64,000 nucleotides of DNA from CAZLYK01 sp964563495. GTDB taxonomy: Bacteria > Acidobacteriota > Blastocatellia > RBC074. Both the position numbers and the translations under genes were made by a program. The stretch spans positions 5,703 through 69,702 of the forward strand of contig CAZLYK010000008.1 of NCBI GenBank assembly GCA_964563495.1, read 5' to 3'. Under the pieces are notes generated by a model that saw only the letters and a program-made list of their open reading frames with translations, was not told where the DNA came from and ran no database searches. This document shows positions 36,049 to 44,772 of this stretch, one piece after another (position 1 is the stretch's first letter; each line of letters begins with the position of its first letter).

Positions 36049-36991
36049 TTTCCATGGACTTGGCGAGGGTATCGGAGGCGGTCTGGCGCGGTACGCTGAT
36101 CACCGCCTGCACTCTCTGTCCGGTGCGCGTGACCTTGAGATTATTGAGCATGACCATCGCCGCCGGATCGCCGGATTTCTTGATCCTGGCGAAGAGGAGG
36201 GCGGTGTTGGCGAGGTCGACGATCGCGCGCGCTTCCTGATCGCTGCCCGTAAACCCGGTGACATTGAGCTGGGCGATCTGATCAATATCCAGAACCATAC
36301 TGAGCGATGTCAGGTTGCTTAACGGACCCAGAGCCCGGCTCTCGCTCACTGCGGCCAGGATTGCCAGCGCGGCCTGATCGATCTGATCGACTCCTGAGGG
36401 AATAATTATGCGGTAATTCGTCAGGGTCCCATCCGGGTTGATGCTGCCCGAGACGCCAACTTTCAGCTTGCCCTCGGGGATGACCAGTATCCCAGCCTTC
36501 TTGGCCTGGTAAAGACGTTGGATCTGATCCTTGATCGGAGCGGTATTGATCTTGCCGAACCCGCCCGGGTATCCGTCATTCTTCGGCGCCGGCTTGGGTT
36601 CGGCCCTGGCCAGTTGATCGGCTTTGGCCTTCTCTTCCGCCGCTTTCTGCTCGGCTTCGCGCCTGGCGATCTCTTCTTGCCGGCGGCGACGCCCGGCCTC
36701 CAGGCGCGCCCGCTTCTCATCTTCCTTCTTGATCTCTTCGAGCGACTTCGTCTTTTCCGGCGGGCGAAAACCTATATAACCCGGCGGATAGCTCAGGCGC
36801 TTGGAGAAATCGATCAGAATCGTGCGGTCGTACTCTTCGTCTACGTACTCGATGCCACTATACCCCAGGGCGATTCGAATCACCGGGGCCATGCGCACGA
36901 TCACCAATATCCCGGCGTGCAACGCCAGAGACAAAAACAGCCCGAGCATCAATCCTCGCCATCTTTTGGGATATTCAATCAGTTTTATCAT
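36044..36991 (-). CDS. TonB-like energy transducer
   Basis: 315 residues from the ATG at 36991, which shares its A with the TGA of the upstream TPR gene (TGATG), so translation is probably coupled. One N-terminal transmembrane helix (LMLGLFLSLALHAGILVIVRM) is followed by a periplasmic region with a strongly charged helix, residues about 80-135, rich in Lys, Glu and Ala, and then a Pro-rich stretch. The C-terminal about 130 residues include GSINPDGTLTNYRIIIPSG, the TonB C-terminal fold that touches outer-membrane receptors. No ExbB/ExbD is nearby. The stop is the TAG of the repeat. It may instead be a TonB-like scaffold working with the TPR partner. Confidence 0.8.
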   Translation of the reverse strand: MIKLIEYPKRWRGLMLGLFLSLALHAGILVIVRMAPVIRIALGYSGIEYVDEEYDRTILIDFSKRLSYPPGYIGFRPPEKTKSLEEIKKEDEKRARLEAGRRRRQEEIARREAEQKAAEEKAKADQLARAEPKPAPKNDGYPGGFGKINTAPIKDQIQRLYQAKKAGILVIPEGKLKVGVSGSINPDGTLTNYRIIIPSGVDQIDQAALAILAAVSESRALGPLSNLTSLSMVLDIDQIAQLNVTGFTGSDQEARAIVDLANTALLFARIKKSGDPAAMVMLNNLKVTRTGQRVQAVISVPRQTASDTLAKSMEK

Positions 36992-38658
36992 CAGCGTCCT
37001 GTTTCGATCTGCTGTTTGAGGGAAATGGCTTCCCGGTTCTGGGGGTCGATCTCGAGCGCCTGCTTCGAGTGGGCGAGGGCCAGAGCGCGATCGCCGCGGG
37101 CGAGGTAGAGGCGGCCAAGCGTGATATGGGCTTCGATCAGCCGCGGGTTCCACGAGACGGCGGACTGCAAGGCGCTGATCGCACCCTCCGCCTCCCCTTT
37201 ACGGATCAGAACCGTGCCTCGCAAATAATGGGCCTCGGCATTGGTCGCATCAACCGAAAGCACGCTCTGCAGCTCGTTTACCGCTTCGAAATCCTGGTTG
37301 TTCGCAATCATCTGGCGCGCCCGGTCAAGACTCTGTCTGAGAGAGATCTGTTGGGCCGTGGGCTGGTTCGGGTTGACCTGCTGCTGCCGCTCGATCTTGT
37401 AGAAATCCGCCCGATTCAGCTCCGGCTTCAACCTGACAAGCAACGGGATGCGATCCGGCGCGACCACCCATCTGGCGTAATTTTCGAGGTAGCGTTTTGC
37501 CTCGTTATCGGCCTGAGCCGCCTCGGCCTGGTTGCCGGCCGCCGAGAGGCATTTGGCGAGGATGAAAAACGCCTCGCCGTCGCGCGGATTCGATTTGACG
37601 GCCGCCTGCAAATGCTGGACGGCGTCCGAATAATTTTGATTGCGCCAGAGCGCATAACCGAAGTTGAAGCGATAGACCGAATCGTTAGGGCTGTTGGCCA
37701 CGGCGCGCCTGAGCAGAAGGAGCGCATTTGCATTGTCTCCCTTGGCCAGCAAAGCCGCGCCGGCATTGTTGAAAACCTCGAGCAGGGGCACGGTTTCAGC
37801 CAGTTTTCCGAATGCCGCAGCCGATTCGTTGAAGTCGGCGTAACGGTAGGTCGAGAGCCCCAGAAAGAAGAGCGCCTCGGTGAAATTCGGATCATCCTTC
37901 CCCAGCTCTCTAAAGAGTTTGGCGGCTTCGCCGTAATTCGACTGCCGATAATTGACCAGCCCCAATTGGTAGATCGCCTGTGCGTAATGCCCCGCCCCGG
38001 CGGCGTCGTATTCCTGAATCGCCCGCTTCAAAAAGGATTCGCGCAGCTTGGCGTCCTGCGTCTGAATCCCCTTGACGAAGCTCTGATAGGCTCGCGGCGG
38101 AACGGTCGTCGCTTTGCGCACCATCTGGTCCTTCGAATAAGGCAGCGATGGGTTGCGCAGATAAAGAATGTTCCAGGCCAGTTGTCCCTGCATCTGCTGC
38201 AGATCGGCGAGTGGCCCGCTGAAATTGAAGACCCGGTTGCCGACCAGACGGCCTTCACGCGTCTCGATCAACCTGGCGTTGATCGCGATCGTCGTGTTCT
38301 CTTTATCGGTGCCGATGTCGAATTCACCGATCAGCGCCAGATTGGCCTGAGCGTTATCGGCGACGCGGATCATGGCCGCCCGCGTCAGAATATCATTCGG
38401 ACTCAATCGCAGCTTTTCGAACGCCAGATTTCGCTCATCCGGGCTGATCACCGTTATCCCCGGCACATCCAGCACATCGGCGATCAGAATCGCAAAGCTC
38501 TCGCGAATCCAATTGTATTCGCCCATCTGCGAACGATTCTCGAACGGCATAACAATAATCGTGTCCGCCGCCATCGCTCTGATCGAGCTGAAAAGCAATG
38601 TCACGCCCATCAAGACTACGGCGCTTATTCCGGTCAATCCTCTGAAAATCTTGTTCAT
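36991..38658 (-). CDS. exported TPR protein with N-terminal FlgO/CsgG-like domain
   Basis: 555 residues from an ATG at 38658; frames opening at 38703 or 38700 are possible but would bury the signal peptide (ISAVVLMGVTLLFSSIRAMA). Residues 30-170 (TIIVMPFENRSQMGEYNWIRESFAILIADVL) resemble the FlgO/CsgG-like nucleotide-free domain seen before TPRs in Acidobacteria. About seven TPR units follow, including ALFFLGLSTYRYADFNESAAAFGKL and AHITLGRLYLARGDRALALAHSKQALEIDP. TPRs bind protein partners; the coupled TonB-like gene is the obvious candidate. The first codons (MNKIFRGLTG) and the ATG itself lie in a half-copy of the palindromic repeat. Confidence 0.82.
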   Translation of the reverse strand: MNKIFRGLTGISAVVLMGVTLLFSSIRAMAADTIIVMPFENRSQMGEYNWIRESFAILIADVLDVPGITVISPDERNLAFEKLRLSPNDILTRAAMIRVADNAQANLALIGEFDIGTDKENTTIAINARLIETREGRLVGNRVFNFSGPLADLQQMQGQLAWNILYLRNPSLPYSKDQMVRKATTVPPRAYQSFVKGIQTQDAKLRESFLKRAIQEYDAAGAGHYAQAIYQLGLVNYRQSNYGEAAKLFRELGKDDPNFTEALFFLGLSTYRYADFNESAAAFGKLAETVPLLEVFNNAGAALLAKGDNANALLLLRRAVANSPNDSVYRFNFGYALWRNQNYSDAVQHLQAAVKSNPRDGEAFFILAKCLSAAGNQAEAAQADNEAKRYLENYARWVVAPDRIPLLVRLKPELNRADFYKIERQQQVNPNQPTAQQISLRQSLDRARQMIANNQDFEAVNELQSVLSVDATNAEAHYLRGTVLIRKGEAEGAISALQSAVSWNPRLIEAHITLGRLYLARGDRALALAHSKQALEIDPQNREAISLKQQIETGR

Positions 38659-38668
38659 CCTGTCTATT
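38641..38668. repeat. half-arm of the palindromic repeat forming a gene start
   Basis: On the minus strand it reads AATAGACAGGATGAACAAGA; a GATT to GATG change relative to the family consensus makes the TPR gene's start codon. Confidence 0.8.
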
Positions 38669-38762
38669 AAATAATCCTTAAATCGGGCAATAGATATCAT
38701 CAATCAATCACAAAGCAAGACAGGACAGTTTAACAGACGCCGCAAAATCAGATCAATGGGTG

Positions 38763-38791
38763 TTGACGAAACAGTGGCTGACCGGTATGAT
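38763..38791 (+). promoter_or_regulatory. sigma-70-type promoter of tRNA-Glu
   Basis: TTGACG at 38763-38768 and TATGAT at 38786-38791 are spaced by 17 bases and lie 26 bases before the tRNA 5' end, fitting initiation near 38798 and a short leader. Confidence 0.75.
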
Positions 38792-38817
38792 CGGCGCTTC
38801 GCTCAGCCTGAGCATGC

Positions 38818-38892
38818 GTCCCGTTCGTCTAGCCCGGTCTAGGACACCGCCCTTTCACGGCGGCAACAGGGGTTCGAATCCCCTACGGGACG
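38818..38892 (+). tRNA. tRNA-Glu (anticodon TTC)
   Basis: The acceptor stem GTCCCGT pairs with ACGGGAC; the anticodon arm CCGCC-CTTTCAC-GGCGG gives TTC; the T arm AGGGGTTCGAATCCCCT is standard. The discriminator base is G at 38892, and CCA is encoded at 38893-38895. A good promoter lies upstream and a repeat hairpin follows 18 bases later. Confidence 0.97.
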
Positions 38893-38913
38893 CCATATCT
38901 TCCAGAGTAAAAA

Positions 38914-38958
38914 AATAGACAGGATCGACAAGACATAATCTTGTCGATCCTGTCTATT
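38914..38958 (-). terminator. compact repeat hairpin, probable terminator of the subtilase gene
   Basis: The 20-bp perfect stem (arms 38914-38933 and 38939-38958) has the 5-base loop CATAA and consists of the outer family sequence AATAGACAGGATCGACAAGA. Read on the minus strand it is followed by a run of seven T, an intrinsic-terminator layout, 24 bases after the subtilase stop. It is the last copy before the repeat-free zone. Confidence 0.75.
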
Positions 38959-38981
38959 ACGGCGTCCCGCCGCTCGTCAGA

Positions 38982-40229
38982 TCAGTATTGTCCAGTAAGG
39001 AGCAGCTTGACGGCGGCGCGGCAATCGATTCGCCGTCCCAGCTTTTTCTTATATTGAATATTTAAGGGATCGATATCGACGCCCGATTTGTCGATGATCC
39101 GGCTGAGCTCCTTGGATTTGAGTCTAGGGTTCAGCGAGAGCAAGAGCGCCGCCTCACCGGTCACCAAAGCAGTTGAGAAAGAGGTCCCGCTCCACCAGGC
39201 CCAGCGCCCGCCCGGATACGCGCTGAATAATGACACCCCGGGCGCAGCCACATCCAGTTCCTTATTGAAGTTGGCGAACGGCGCTTTGAAGTCGTTGGCC
39301 GTGGTCGAGGTGACCGAGAGCACCCTGTCCCTCTGTCTGGCGGGGAAATGAATATCGTCCCGGCCATCGTTGCCCGCCGAACCGACCATGTGGACCCGTT
39401 GATAAGCATAATCCATGGCTTTTTTGATCACCTTATCTTTCTTCGACAGGCCGAAACTCAAATTGACCACTTGGGCGCCATTATCCGCCGCATACCTGAT
39501 GGCTTGGGCGATGTTGAGGTTCGAACCGAAGCCATCCTGATCGAAGACGCGCAGCGGCATGATCGTCGCATCGGGCGCTGCGAGCCGGATCAGTCCCGCG
39601 ATAAAAGTGCCGTGGCCTGAACCGGGGCCGCCAGGCTCATCGACAGGCGTGCCGTCGTCGTCTACGAAATCATAGACCGGCCAGGCAATCCGCCCGGCGA
39701 AGAGGGGGTGATTGAAATCCAGTCCGGTATCGATCACCGCCACTCTCACGCCGACGCCGCGACTGAAGTTATGCGCATCGGAGAGATTGAGATTGGTCAC
39801 TTGCGGCTGGCCGAAAAACCGCGCCGGTGATTGATGATCAATGAAGGCGTGGCTGGTCTGGTCGATAAAGGCGTGACTGGTCTGGTCGATTTCCGGAAGC
39901 TGGATCTCGCGATGAACCTCGGCGAAGCTCAGGTCTTCGTCGTCATCCATCTGCTTGAGAATATCTTTTTGTTTGACGCCCGGCGGCAAACCGAGGAGAT
40001 AATAGTCGCCGCCAACGAGATAATCCTTGAGGAACGTTCCATACCTGTCATTGATTGCGTCGATCTCCACGCCGGGGTTGAGGGAGACGATAACCTCATC
40101 GTTGCGAATTCGATCTTGATTGCCTCCGGCTGTCACGGCGCGAGAAGGCAGCGCGACGAATATTGCCAGCCAGACTATCGCAAGCAAGCCAAGCGAAACG
40201 AAAACTCTCATCCTCAGTGTCTCTTTCAT
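38982..40229 (-). CDS. S8 family subtilisin-like serine peptidase
   Basis: 415 residues from the ATG at 40229 (GGAGGAAAG upstream); the longer open frame lacks this site. A signal-anchor segment (VFVSLGLLAIVWLAIFVALPSRAV) precedes a short propeptide-like region and a 24-bp tandem giving IDQTSHAF twice. The catalytic residues are Asp near 166 (VAVIDTGLDFNHP), His near 206 (GSGHGTFIAG) and Ser near 348 (WSGTSFSTALVTG). So it is an intact exported or membrane-tethered protease. It is the last gene of the sigma/zf-HC2/CHAT set but separated from the CHAT gene by 197 bp, so it may have its own promoter; TTGACA at 40403-40408 is one possible -35 element. Confidence 0.9.
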   Translation of the reverse strand: MKETLRMRVFVSLGLLAIVWLAIFVALPSRAVTAGGNQDRIRNDEVIVSLNPGVEIDAINDRYGTFLKDYLVGGDYYLLGLPPGVKQKDILKQMDDDEDLSFAEVHREIQLPEIDQTSHAFIDQTSHAFIDHQSPARFFGQPQVTNLNLSDAHNFSRGVGVRVAVIDTGLDFNHPLFAGRIAWPVYDFVDDDGTPVDEPGGPGSGHGTFIAGLIRLAAPDATIMPLRVFDQDGFGSNLNIAQAIRYAADNGAQVVNLSFGLSKKDKVIKKAMDYAYQRVHMVGSAGNDGRDDIHFPARQRDRVLSVTSTTANDFKAPFANFNKELDVAAPGVSLFSAYPGGRWAWWSGTSFSTALVTGEAALLLSLNPRLKSKELSRIIDKSGVDIDPLNIQYKKKLGRRIDCRAAVKLLLTGQY

Positions 40230-40426
40230 TGTTTCTTTCCTCCGCCAGGTAAATCCGACCACGAAAGTGAAGAGCTCCGCCGTCATGGTCTGACAGCTCC
40301 CGACAGACCAATCCGGGAAATGCTCTTTAAACTTCGTATCCCAGTGAGTTAAGCAGCGATCATGGGGCCGGACAAAAGTTAGAGGGGCAGGGGCAGAAGG
40401 ATTGTCAACCACGAAGTTCGGTTCTC

Positions 40427-43315
40427 TTAAACTCTATAGTTGCATCCGACAAGCACGAATGGCGCCCAATAATAAGGGTGGGCATACCGTCTTTTCAAGA
40501 GCAATGCGGCCTCACGCAGCGCTGCGCCCGGGTGGCGCCCCTCTCGCAGCCGCTGGTAAAAAGTTTTCATCAACTCCGCGGTCGCCGGATCGTTGACCGC
40601 CCAGAGACTGACTACCAGCGAGGCCGCGCCGGCATAGAGGAAGCCGCGCATCAGCCCGAACATCTCATCGCCCGCGTAAATCCCGCCGACGCCCGTACTG
40701 CACCCGCTCAGCACGACCAGCGTGCCTTTCGCTTGCAGCGAGCAGATATCGTAGAAGTTCAGCCACTCACCGGCCAGCTTGAAGGCCGAAAACATAGGGT
40801 TGTCCTGCCGAAAGACGGCGTGAGAGGCGATGTGCGCAATGTCGCTCGCGGGCAGGTGTTCAGCCAGGGCACGCGCTGAAGCGGCGTCTCCGGTGAAGCA
40901 GGGCGCTTCGGGGAACAACTCGCGAATCGCGTCGATCTCGTCGGTGATGTGCGGCGCCGCTTCATCCGGCACACCGAAGATCAGGGCGCGAGGTGCGCCG
41001 GCCCTGGGCTCACTGCGGCGCGCTGTCAGCAGGTAGAGACGGGCGCTCGGCGCGTAAGCGATCTCGTGCCGGTCCAGCAGGTAACCGGTGCCGTCGTAGA
41101 GCGCGTGTAAAGGCACGTTATGGAGCAGATCGAAGGGGATGAAGATCAACTTTTGGCCCTCGACCAGCCGCGCGACCGGCGCGAAGAGAGCCTGGTACAA
41201 TTCACCCAGGCAGGCGTTGGTGTTGGCGAGCAGGCTCCCCTGGTGTGCAGCCGCGTATGACGGCCCGTAATGAAATTTCTCGAGCTGAAACCTCAGCTCA
41301 ACAATCAACTCCCTAAGCTCTTTCCGCGAGCAGGGGCTCTCGACGACGCGCAACTCACGCCGGCTGATCACGAAGATTTTCACACCCTCGGCATCGAGAT
41401 AATACTCGATCACCGTTTCATCATCGGCCAGCGCTTCACGCAATTCCTCTGCCGCCAGGCCGGCGCAATTCTGCAACCAGACGAACCGGTGGTCCCGAAT
41501 CTGCGCCTCACGCGCCAGATCGGCCAGCGCCCGCTCCCGCACGTTAATCTCTTCCCGCAGCTTGTCATCCGTCGCCAGCAAGCGACTCTTGTCGTTCGCG
41601 TCGTGCTGGATAGTCTTGCTGCAATACCAGTGCAACTCTTCGCGCAACTGCTGCCACTTCCGATAAAGCTCCGCCTGAGCCTCATCGTCGCTCGCCGGCG
41701 TCACCTCCAGATCATTGATAAGCATGTCGACCAGCGTACGCGCCTTACAGCTTTCAAGGTAGAAGAACGCTTCGGCCTGGCCGTCGGGCCCCTTCTGATC
41801 GAGGCAGAGACGGATCAGCTTCTCATAGACCCAGAGCTTGTCTTTGAAGAACGCGCCCCGGAACTCATCCACGCGAATGCCGGCGCGGATCCTCTCGATG
41901 AAAGCGACTGACTGGGTATACTGCTTGCGGGCGCCCTCGAAGTCGCCGGCCTTGAGCAGCACGTCGCCGAGCAGTTCGTGGGCCTGGTATTCTAGCCACG
42001 GCGCCTCCAACTGACTGCTCGCCTCCAGAACCGCTTCGCTCAACTCCCGGGCCTTGCTCGTTTCTCCGCCGAGCATGAGAGCTTTGGCAGAGGTGAGCTG
42101 CGCATAGCAGGTTTTGGTTCCCAGGTTCAGGCGCGAGAAAAGGGCCTGTGCTTCGGCTGCGAGGTCGAGTGCTTCCTCCGGCCGGCCTCCCTTGAGCGCG
42201 AGGTCAGCCAGGTAGATGTCGACCAGCCCGAGGTAGACCTCGTTGCCTTCCTCGGCGAACTCCGCCTGCGCCGCGCGCAGCGCCTGCCCGGCCTCCGCCA
42301 ATTTGGCCTGTTGCAGGCAGGCCAGCCCCTGGTAGGTGAGCGCCTTGGCAGCCTCATAACGCATCCCCAAAGTCTGGAACCTCTCGCGCGCGCGCGCAGC
42401 CAGATGCGCCGCCTCCTCATGCACATTCAACTGCAAGTAGACCTCGGCCAGATCCAGCTCGCACGACGCGACCATTCGCTCGTCTTCCAATCGCAGCAAG
42501 TCTTCGCGCACTCGGCTGAGCACGTGCATGGCTCGATGGTATTCACCTCTGAGGAAATGCAGGTATCCGAGGCTGTATCTCACATGCGTGGCCGCCAGCT
42601 CCATCTGCTGCGCGCTGTAAAGTTCGTGCGCCAGTTGGTAGAGGGACTGGGCCTCGCGGAAGCCGTCCAGATTCGAGTGGACGTTGGCACTGTTAAAGGC
42701 GATCACCGCCTGTGCCGTCAGGTCGCCCGCAGCGGCGAAGACTATACCCGCACGATCATAACAGGCCAGCGCTTCATGATATTGATCCAGTCGATGGTGG
42801 ATATTGCCGACGTTGGTCTCCAGTTGAGCGGTGAGCAGGCTTTCGCCGTTTGCCGCGAACGTCTGCCGCGCTTCATCTGCAAGCGCAAGCGCTTCCTCAT
42901 ACCTACCCAGATACATGAGGGCATCAACCATCGCTCGCGCAACTCGCGCCGCCTCTACCTCTCTATGTTGAGCCTGATAAATCCGGCGGGCCTGCTCGTA
43001 CAGCTCGACGGCCTCGGTGTACCGGGCCAGGACGTGCAGCGCCTGCGCCTTGGCCCGCAAGCCAAGGGCGCGGGCGAGCGGGTCTGCTGTTTGGAGGGAA
43101 AGCCGGTGCGCCAGCTCGGCCAGTTTGAGCGCCTGGCGGGCATCGGAGCGAATGTAATAATCGACCTCTTTCTTGATCGACTCGAGAAGCTCATGGTTGA
43201 TCACATAATCATCCGCCGACAGTCTGGCTTCCAGTTCGCCAGCCTCGCTCGCGCGAATCAACTCCGGTAAAAGATCTTGGTGCCCCATCGCCTGATTCCA
43301 ATCGGTGTCTGACAA
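40427..43315 (-). CDS. TPR-CHAT caspase-like protease
   Basis: Up to 962 residues. About 600 N-terminal residues are TPR units (for example ALGLRAKAQALHVLARYTEAVELYEQARRIYQ and AYCYDRAG-like repeats), and the C-terminal about 330 residues are a CHAT domain of the caspase/gingipain clan with the dyad His about 832 (HIASHAVF) and Cys about 872 (VLSGCSTGVG). CHAT proteases are often effectors released by regulated activation, for example in type III CRISPR-linked Craspase; no CRISPR is here. The start is uncertain: a TTG at 43315 or an ATG at 43288, neither with a strong ribosome-binding site. It lies 37 bp after the zf-HC2 gene, in one operon with it. No signal peptide, so cytoplasmic. Confidence 0.9.
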   Translation of the reverse strand: MSDTDWNQAMGHQDLLPELIRASEAGELEARLSADDYVINHELLESIKKEVDYYIRSDARQALKLAELAHRLSLQTADPLARALGLRAKAQALHVLARYTEAVELYEQARRIYQAQHREVEAARVARAMVDALMYLGRYEEALALADEARQTFAANGESLLTAQLETNVGNIHHRLDQYHEALACYDRAGIVFAAAGDLTAQAVIAFNSANVHSNLDGFREAQSLYQLAHELYSAQQMELAATHVRYSLGYLHFLRGEYHRAMHVLSRVREDLLRLEDERMVASCELDLAEVYLQLNVHEEAAHLAARARERFQTLGMRYEAAKALTYQGLACLQQAKLAEAGQALRAAQAEFAEEGNEVYLGLVDIYLADLALKGGRPEEALDLAAEAQALFSRLNLGTKTCYAQLTSAKALMLGGETSKARELSEAVLEASSQLEAPWLEYQAHELLGDVLLKAGDFEGARKQYTQSVAFIERIRAGIRVDEFRGAFFKDKLWVYEKLIRLCLDQKGPDGQAEAFFYLESCKARTLVDMLINDLEVTPASDDEAQAELYRKWQQLREELHWYCSKTIQHDANDKSRLLATDDKLREEINVRERALADLAREAQIRDHRFVWLQNCAGLAAEELREALADDETVIEYYLDAEGVKIFVISRRELRVVESPCSRKELRELIVELRFQLEKFHYGPSYAAAHQGSLLANTNACLGELYQALFAPVARLVEGQKLIFIPFDLLHNVPLHALYDGTGYLLDRHEIAYAPSARLYLLTARRSEPRAGAPRALIFGVPDEAAPHITDEIDAIRELFPEAPCFTGDAASARALAEHLPASDIAHIASHAVFRQDNPMFSAFKLAGEWLNFYDICSLQAKGTLVVLSGCSTGVGGIYAGDEMFGLMRGFLYAGAASLVVSLWAVNDPATAELMKTFYQRLREGRHPGAALREAALLLKRRYAHPYYWAPFVLVGCNYRV

Positions 43316-43352
43316 ACCACTCAGTTTGCCCGATCTTGTTTCGCCATTCGCC

Positions 43353-43988
43353 CTAAGAGGTGCGCGCAGTGGCCACCTCGCAAATGTTTATTTCACCTTC
43401 GGGGACTTTAATTTTGAGGTTGTAAACACCCGCCGGCACCCGCGCGAACTTGAAGATGCCACGCGCGTCGGTCTTGACCTGGTCTATCTCGGCCTCGCCT
43501 TTGAACAGGTGTGCGGAGAGATGGTCAAGTCCCGACGCGGACTGCTTCCCGAATAAGACTTGTCCGATCAGTTCCTCATCCGCGGAATCCTCGGCCTTTT
43601 CGAACCTGAGATCGATGTCATACCCCTGGGCCTGGAAGAGCATCTGCCGCCCGGAGACGGCTGGGCCGCCGGCCATGTCTGAGCGTACATCGGCCATCTG
43701 ATATGGGGCAAAGCTGTCAAAAATCAGCCGGGCGAAGAATTGGCGCAACGATGGCGAGGGGGCTGCCGGTCGGGCTTTGAAATAGGTGACGATCTGCTCG
43801 ATCGTCTCTTCAGAGTACTCGAATGATTTGTCCTCGGAAGCTAAACGCAGGACATCCTCCAGCCAAACGTGGTTTTCCCGGCAATCCGGGCAACCGGACG
43901 ATAAATGCGCGAGTACAGTGGAGTGCTCATCCGCAGGGAGTTGGCCCTGCAAACAATCGAGCAATTTGGCTAGCGACGGACATTTCAT
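43353..43988 (-). CDS. zf-HC2 anti-sigma-like protein with C-terminal beta-sandwich
   Basis: 211 residues. The N-terminus has the zinc-binding anti-sigma signature: a Cys at 3, His in EHSTVLAHL and the pair GCPDC. Classic members pass the membrane; no transmembrane helix is seen here. The C-terminal third (GQVLFGKQSASG ... VKTDARGIFKFARVPAGVYNLKIKV) matches carboxypeptidase-regulatory-like beta-sandwiches, which are usually extracytoplasmic, so the combination is odd. By position between the sigma factor and the CHAT gene it is inferred to hold or sense the sigma factor. AGGGG 8 bases before the ATG supports the start. Confidence 0.8.
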   Translation of the reverse strand: MKCPSLAKLLDCLQGQLPADEHSTVLAHLSSGCPDCRENHVWLEDVLRLASEDKSFEYSEETIEQIVTYFKARPAAPSPSLRQFFARLIFDSFAPYQMADVRSDMAGGPAVSGRQMLFQAQGYDIDLRFEKAEDSADEELIGQVLFGKQSASGLDHLSAHLFKGEAEIDQVKTDARGIFKFARVPAGVYNLKIKVPEGEINICEVATARTS

Positions 43989-44092
43989 TGGCGATCCCCT
44001 GAAAGTATGCGATCTGATCGAAGACCAAGATCAAGATTAGTCTTACCCATCATATTAGTGGGGCCGGGGCACCGAAAAAATACACCCGTCCG

Positions 44093-44671
44093 CTAACTGA
44101 AGGAAAATTTTTTCAAATTCTCCTTTAATTTTGCCAGGCAGCGCCCACGCGTCGGTCCGATACTTGCGACCGGTATGTTGAGTTCGCGGCTGATTTCGGC
44201 ATAAGTAATGGGGGAGGGGGCATAAAACAGATATTCGATCAACTGGCGGCACGGTGGGGAGAGCATCTCAACTGACCGCCGGATTAAGAGTTGCCGTTCG
44301 ATGGTCAGGAGGTTCTCATCGATCAACTGCTGCGCCTGATCCGGGGTTTCGGCAATACGCTCCCACTGCTCCTCATCCAGGGAGGCGGATCTTGAACCAC
44401 GCTGCCTGAGCTTCCAGCATTCACGGACTGTGACGGTAATCAACCAGGAACTGAGCTTGTCCTGCTTACGCAAGTTGGGTAACTGCTGTAATAGCGCCAG
44501 GCAGACGGTCTGGAAGACATCGGCGGAGTCATCGGAGGTCAGACCGTACTTGATGGTGATCGAGGCAATCAAGCGCTGATAGCGCCGCACCAAAGCCTCC
44601 CATGCTTCAGCGTCCTTCTCCAGGCACTTTGCGATCAGATCAATATCAGAGAACTTCACGTAATCAGGCAT
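44093..44671 (-). CDS. ECF-type RNA polymerase sigma factor
   Basis: 192 residues from the ATG at 44671; a GTG three codons earlier is the alternative. Region 2 includes DAEAWEALVRRYQRLI and DSADVFQTVCLALLQQLPNLRKQDKLSSWLITVTVRECW; region 4 includes LSPPCRQLIEYLFYAPSPITYAEISRELNIPVASIGPTRGRCLAKLKENL, a helix-turn-helix. The protein directs RNA polymerase to a specific set of promoters; the zf-HC2 and CHAT genes directly downstream are obvious candidates. A TTGACA / TATCGT promoter lies so close that the transcript may begin almost at the ATG. Confidence 0.92.
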   Translation of the reverse strand: MPDYVKFSDIDLIAKCLEKDAEAWEALVRRYQRLIASITIKYGLTSDDSADVFQTVCLALLQQLPNLRKQDKLSSWLITVTVRECWKLRQRGSRSASLDEEQWERIAETPDQAQQLIDENLLTIERQLLIRRSVEMLSPPCRQLIEYLFYAPSPITYAEISRELNIPVASIGPTRGRCLAKLKENLKKFSFS

Positions 44672-44678
44672 GGCAGAC

Positions 44679-44707
44679 ACGATAAAATTAAGTTAAAGTG
44701 ATGTCAA
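44679..44707 (-). promoter_or_regulatory. candidate promoter of the sigma-factor gene
   Basis: On the minus strand TTGACA (44707-44702) and TATCGT (44684-44679) are spaced by 17 bases. Transcription would start about 7 bases downstream, next to the ATG at 44671, giving a leaderless mRNA. The same 101-bp interval must hold the promoter of the divergent permease genes. Confidence 0.5.
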
Positions 44708-44772
44708 TATATTATTTATTCTGCCATGCCTGTCTGTTTGGGCGATGTAGAAGGGGACGGTGGAAGTCGGAG

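Noticed and set aside
37069..38670. 533-codon plus-strand frame opposite the TPR gene
   Set aside because: Same reason: the TPR pattern and signal peptide are on the minus strand, and the plus frame shows no recognisable domain.
38818..38895. Attachment site pair for an integrating element at tRNA-Glu
   Set aside because: I looked for a second copy of the tRNA 3' end near 55.8-56.1 kb and found none, and there is no integrase, so only the repeat-free pattern supports an island.
40427..43315. Type III CRISPR-linked CHAT (Craspase-like) system
   Set aside because: No Cas7-11/gRAMP gene, CRISPR array or other cas gene is present; the CHAT protein is instead with a sigma factor and a zf-HC2 protein.
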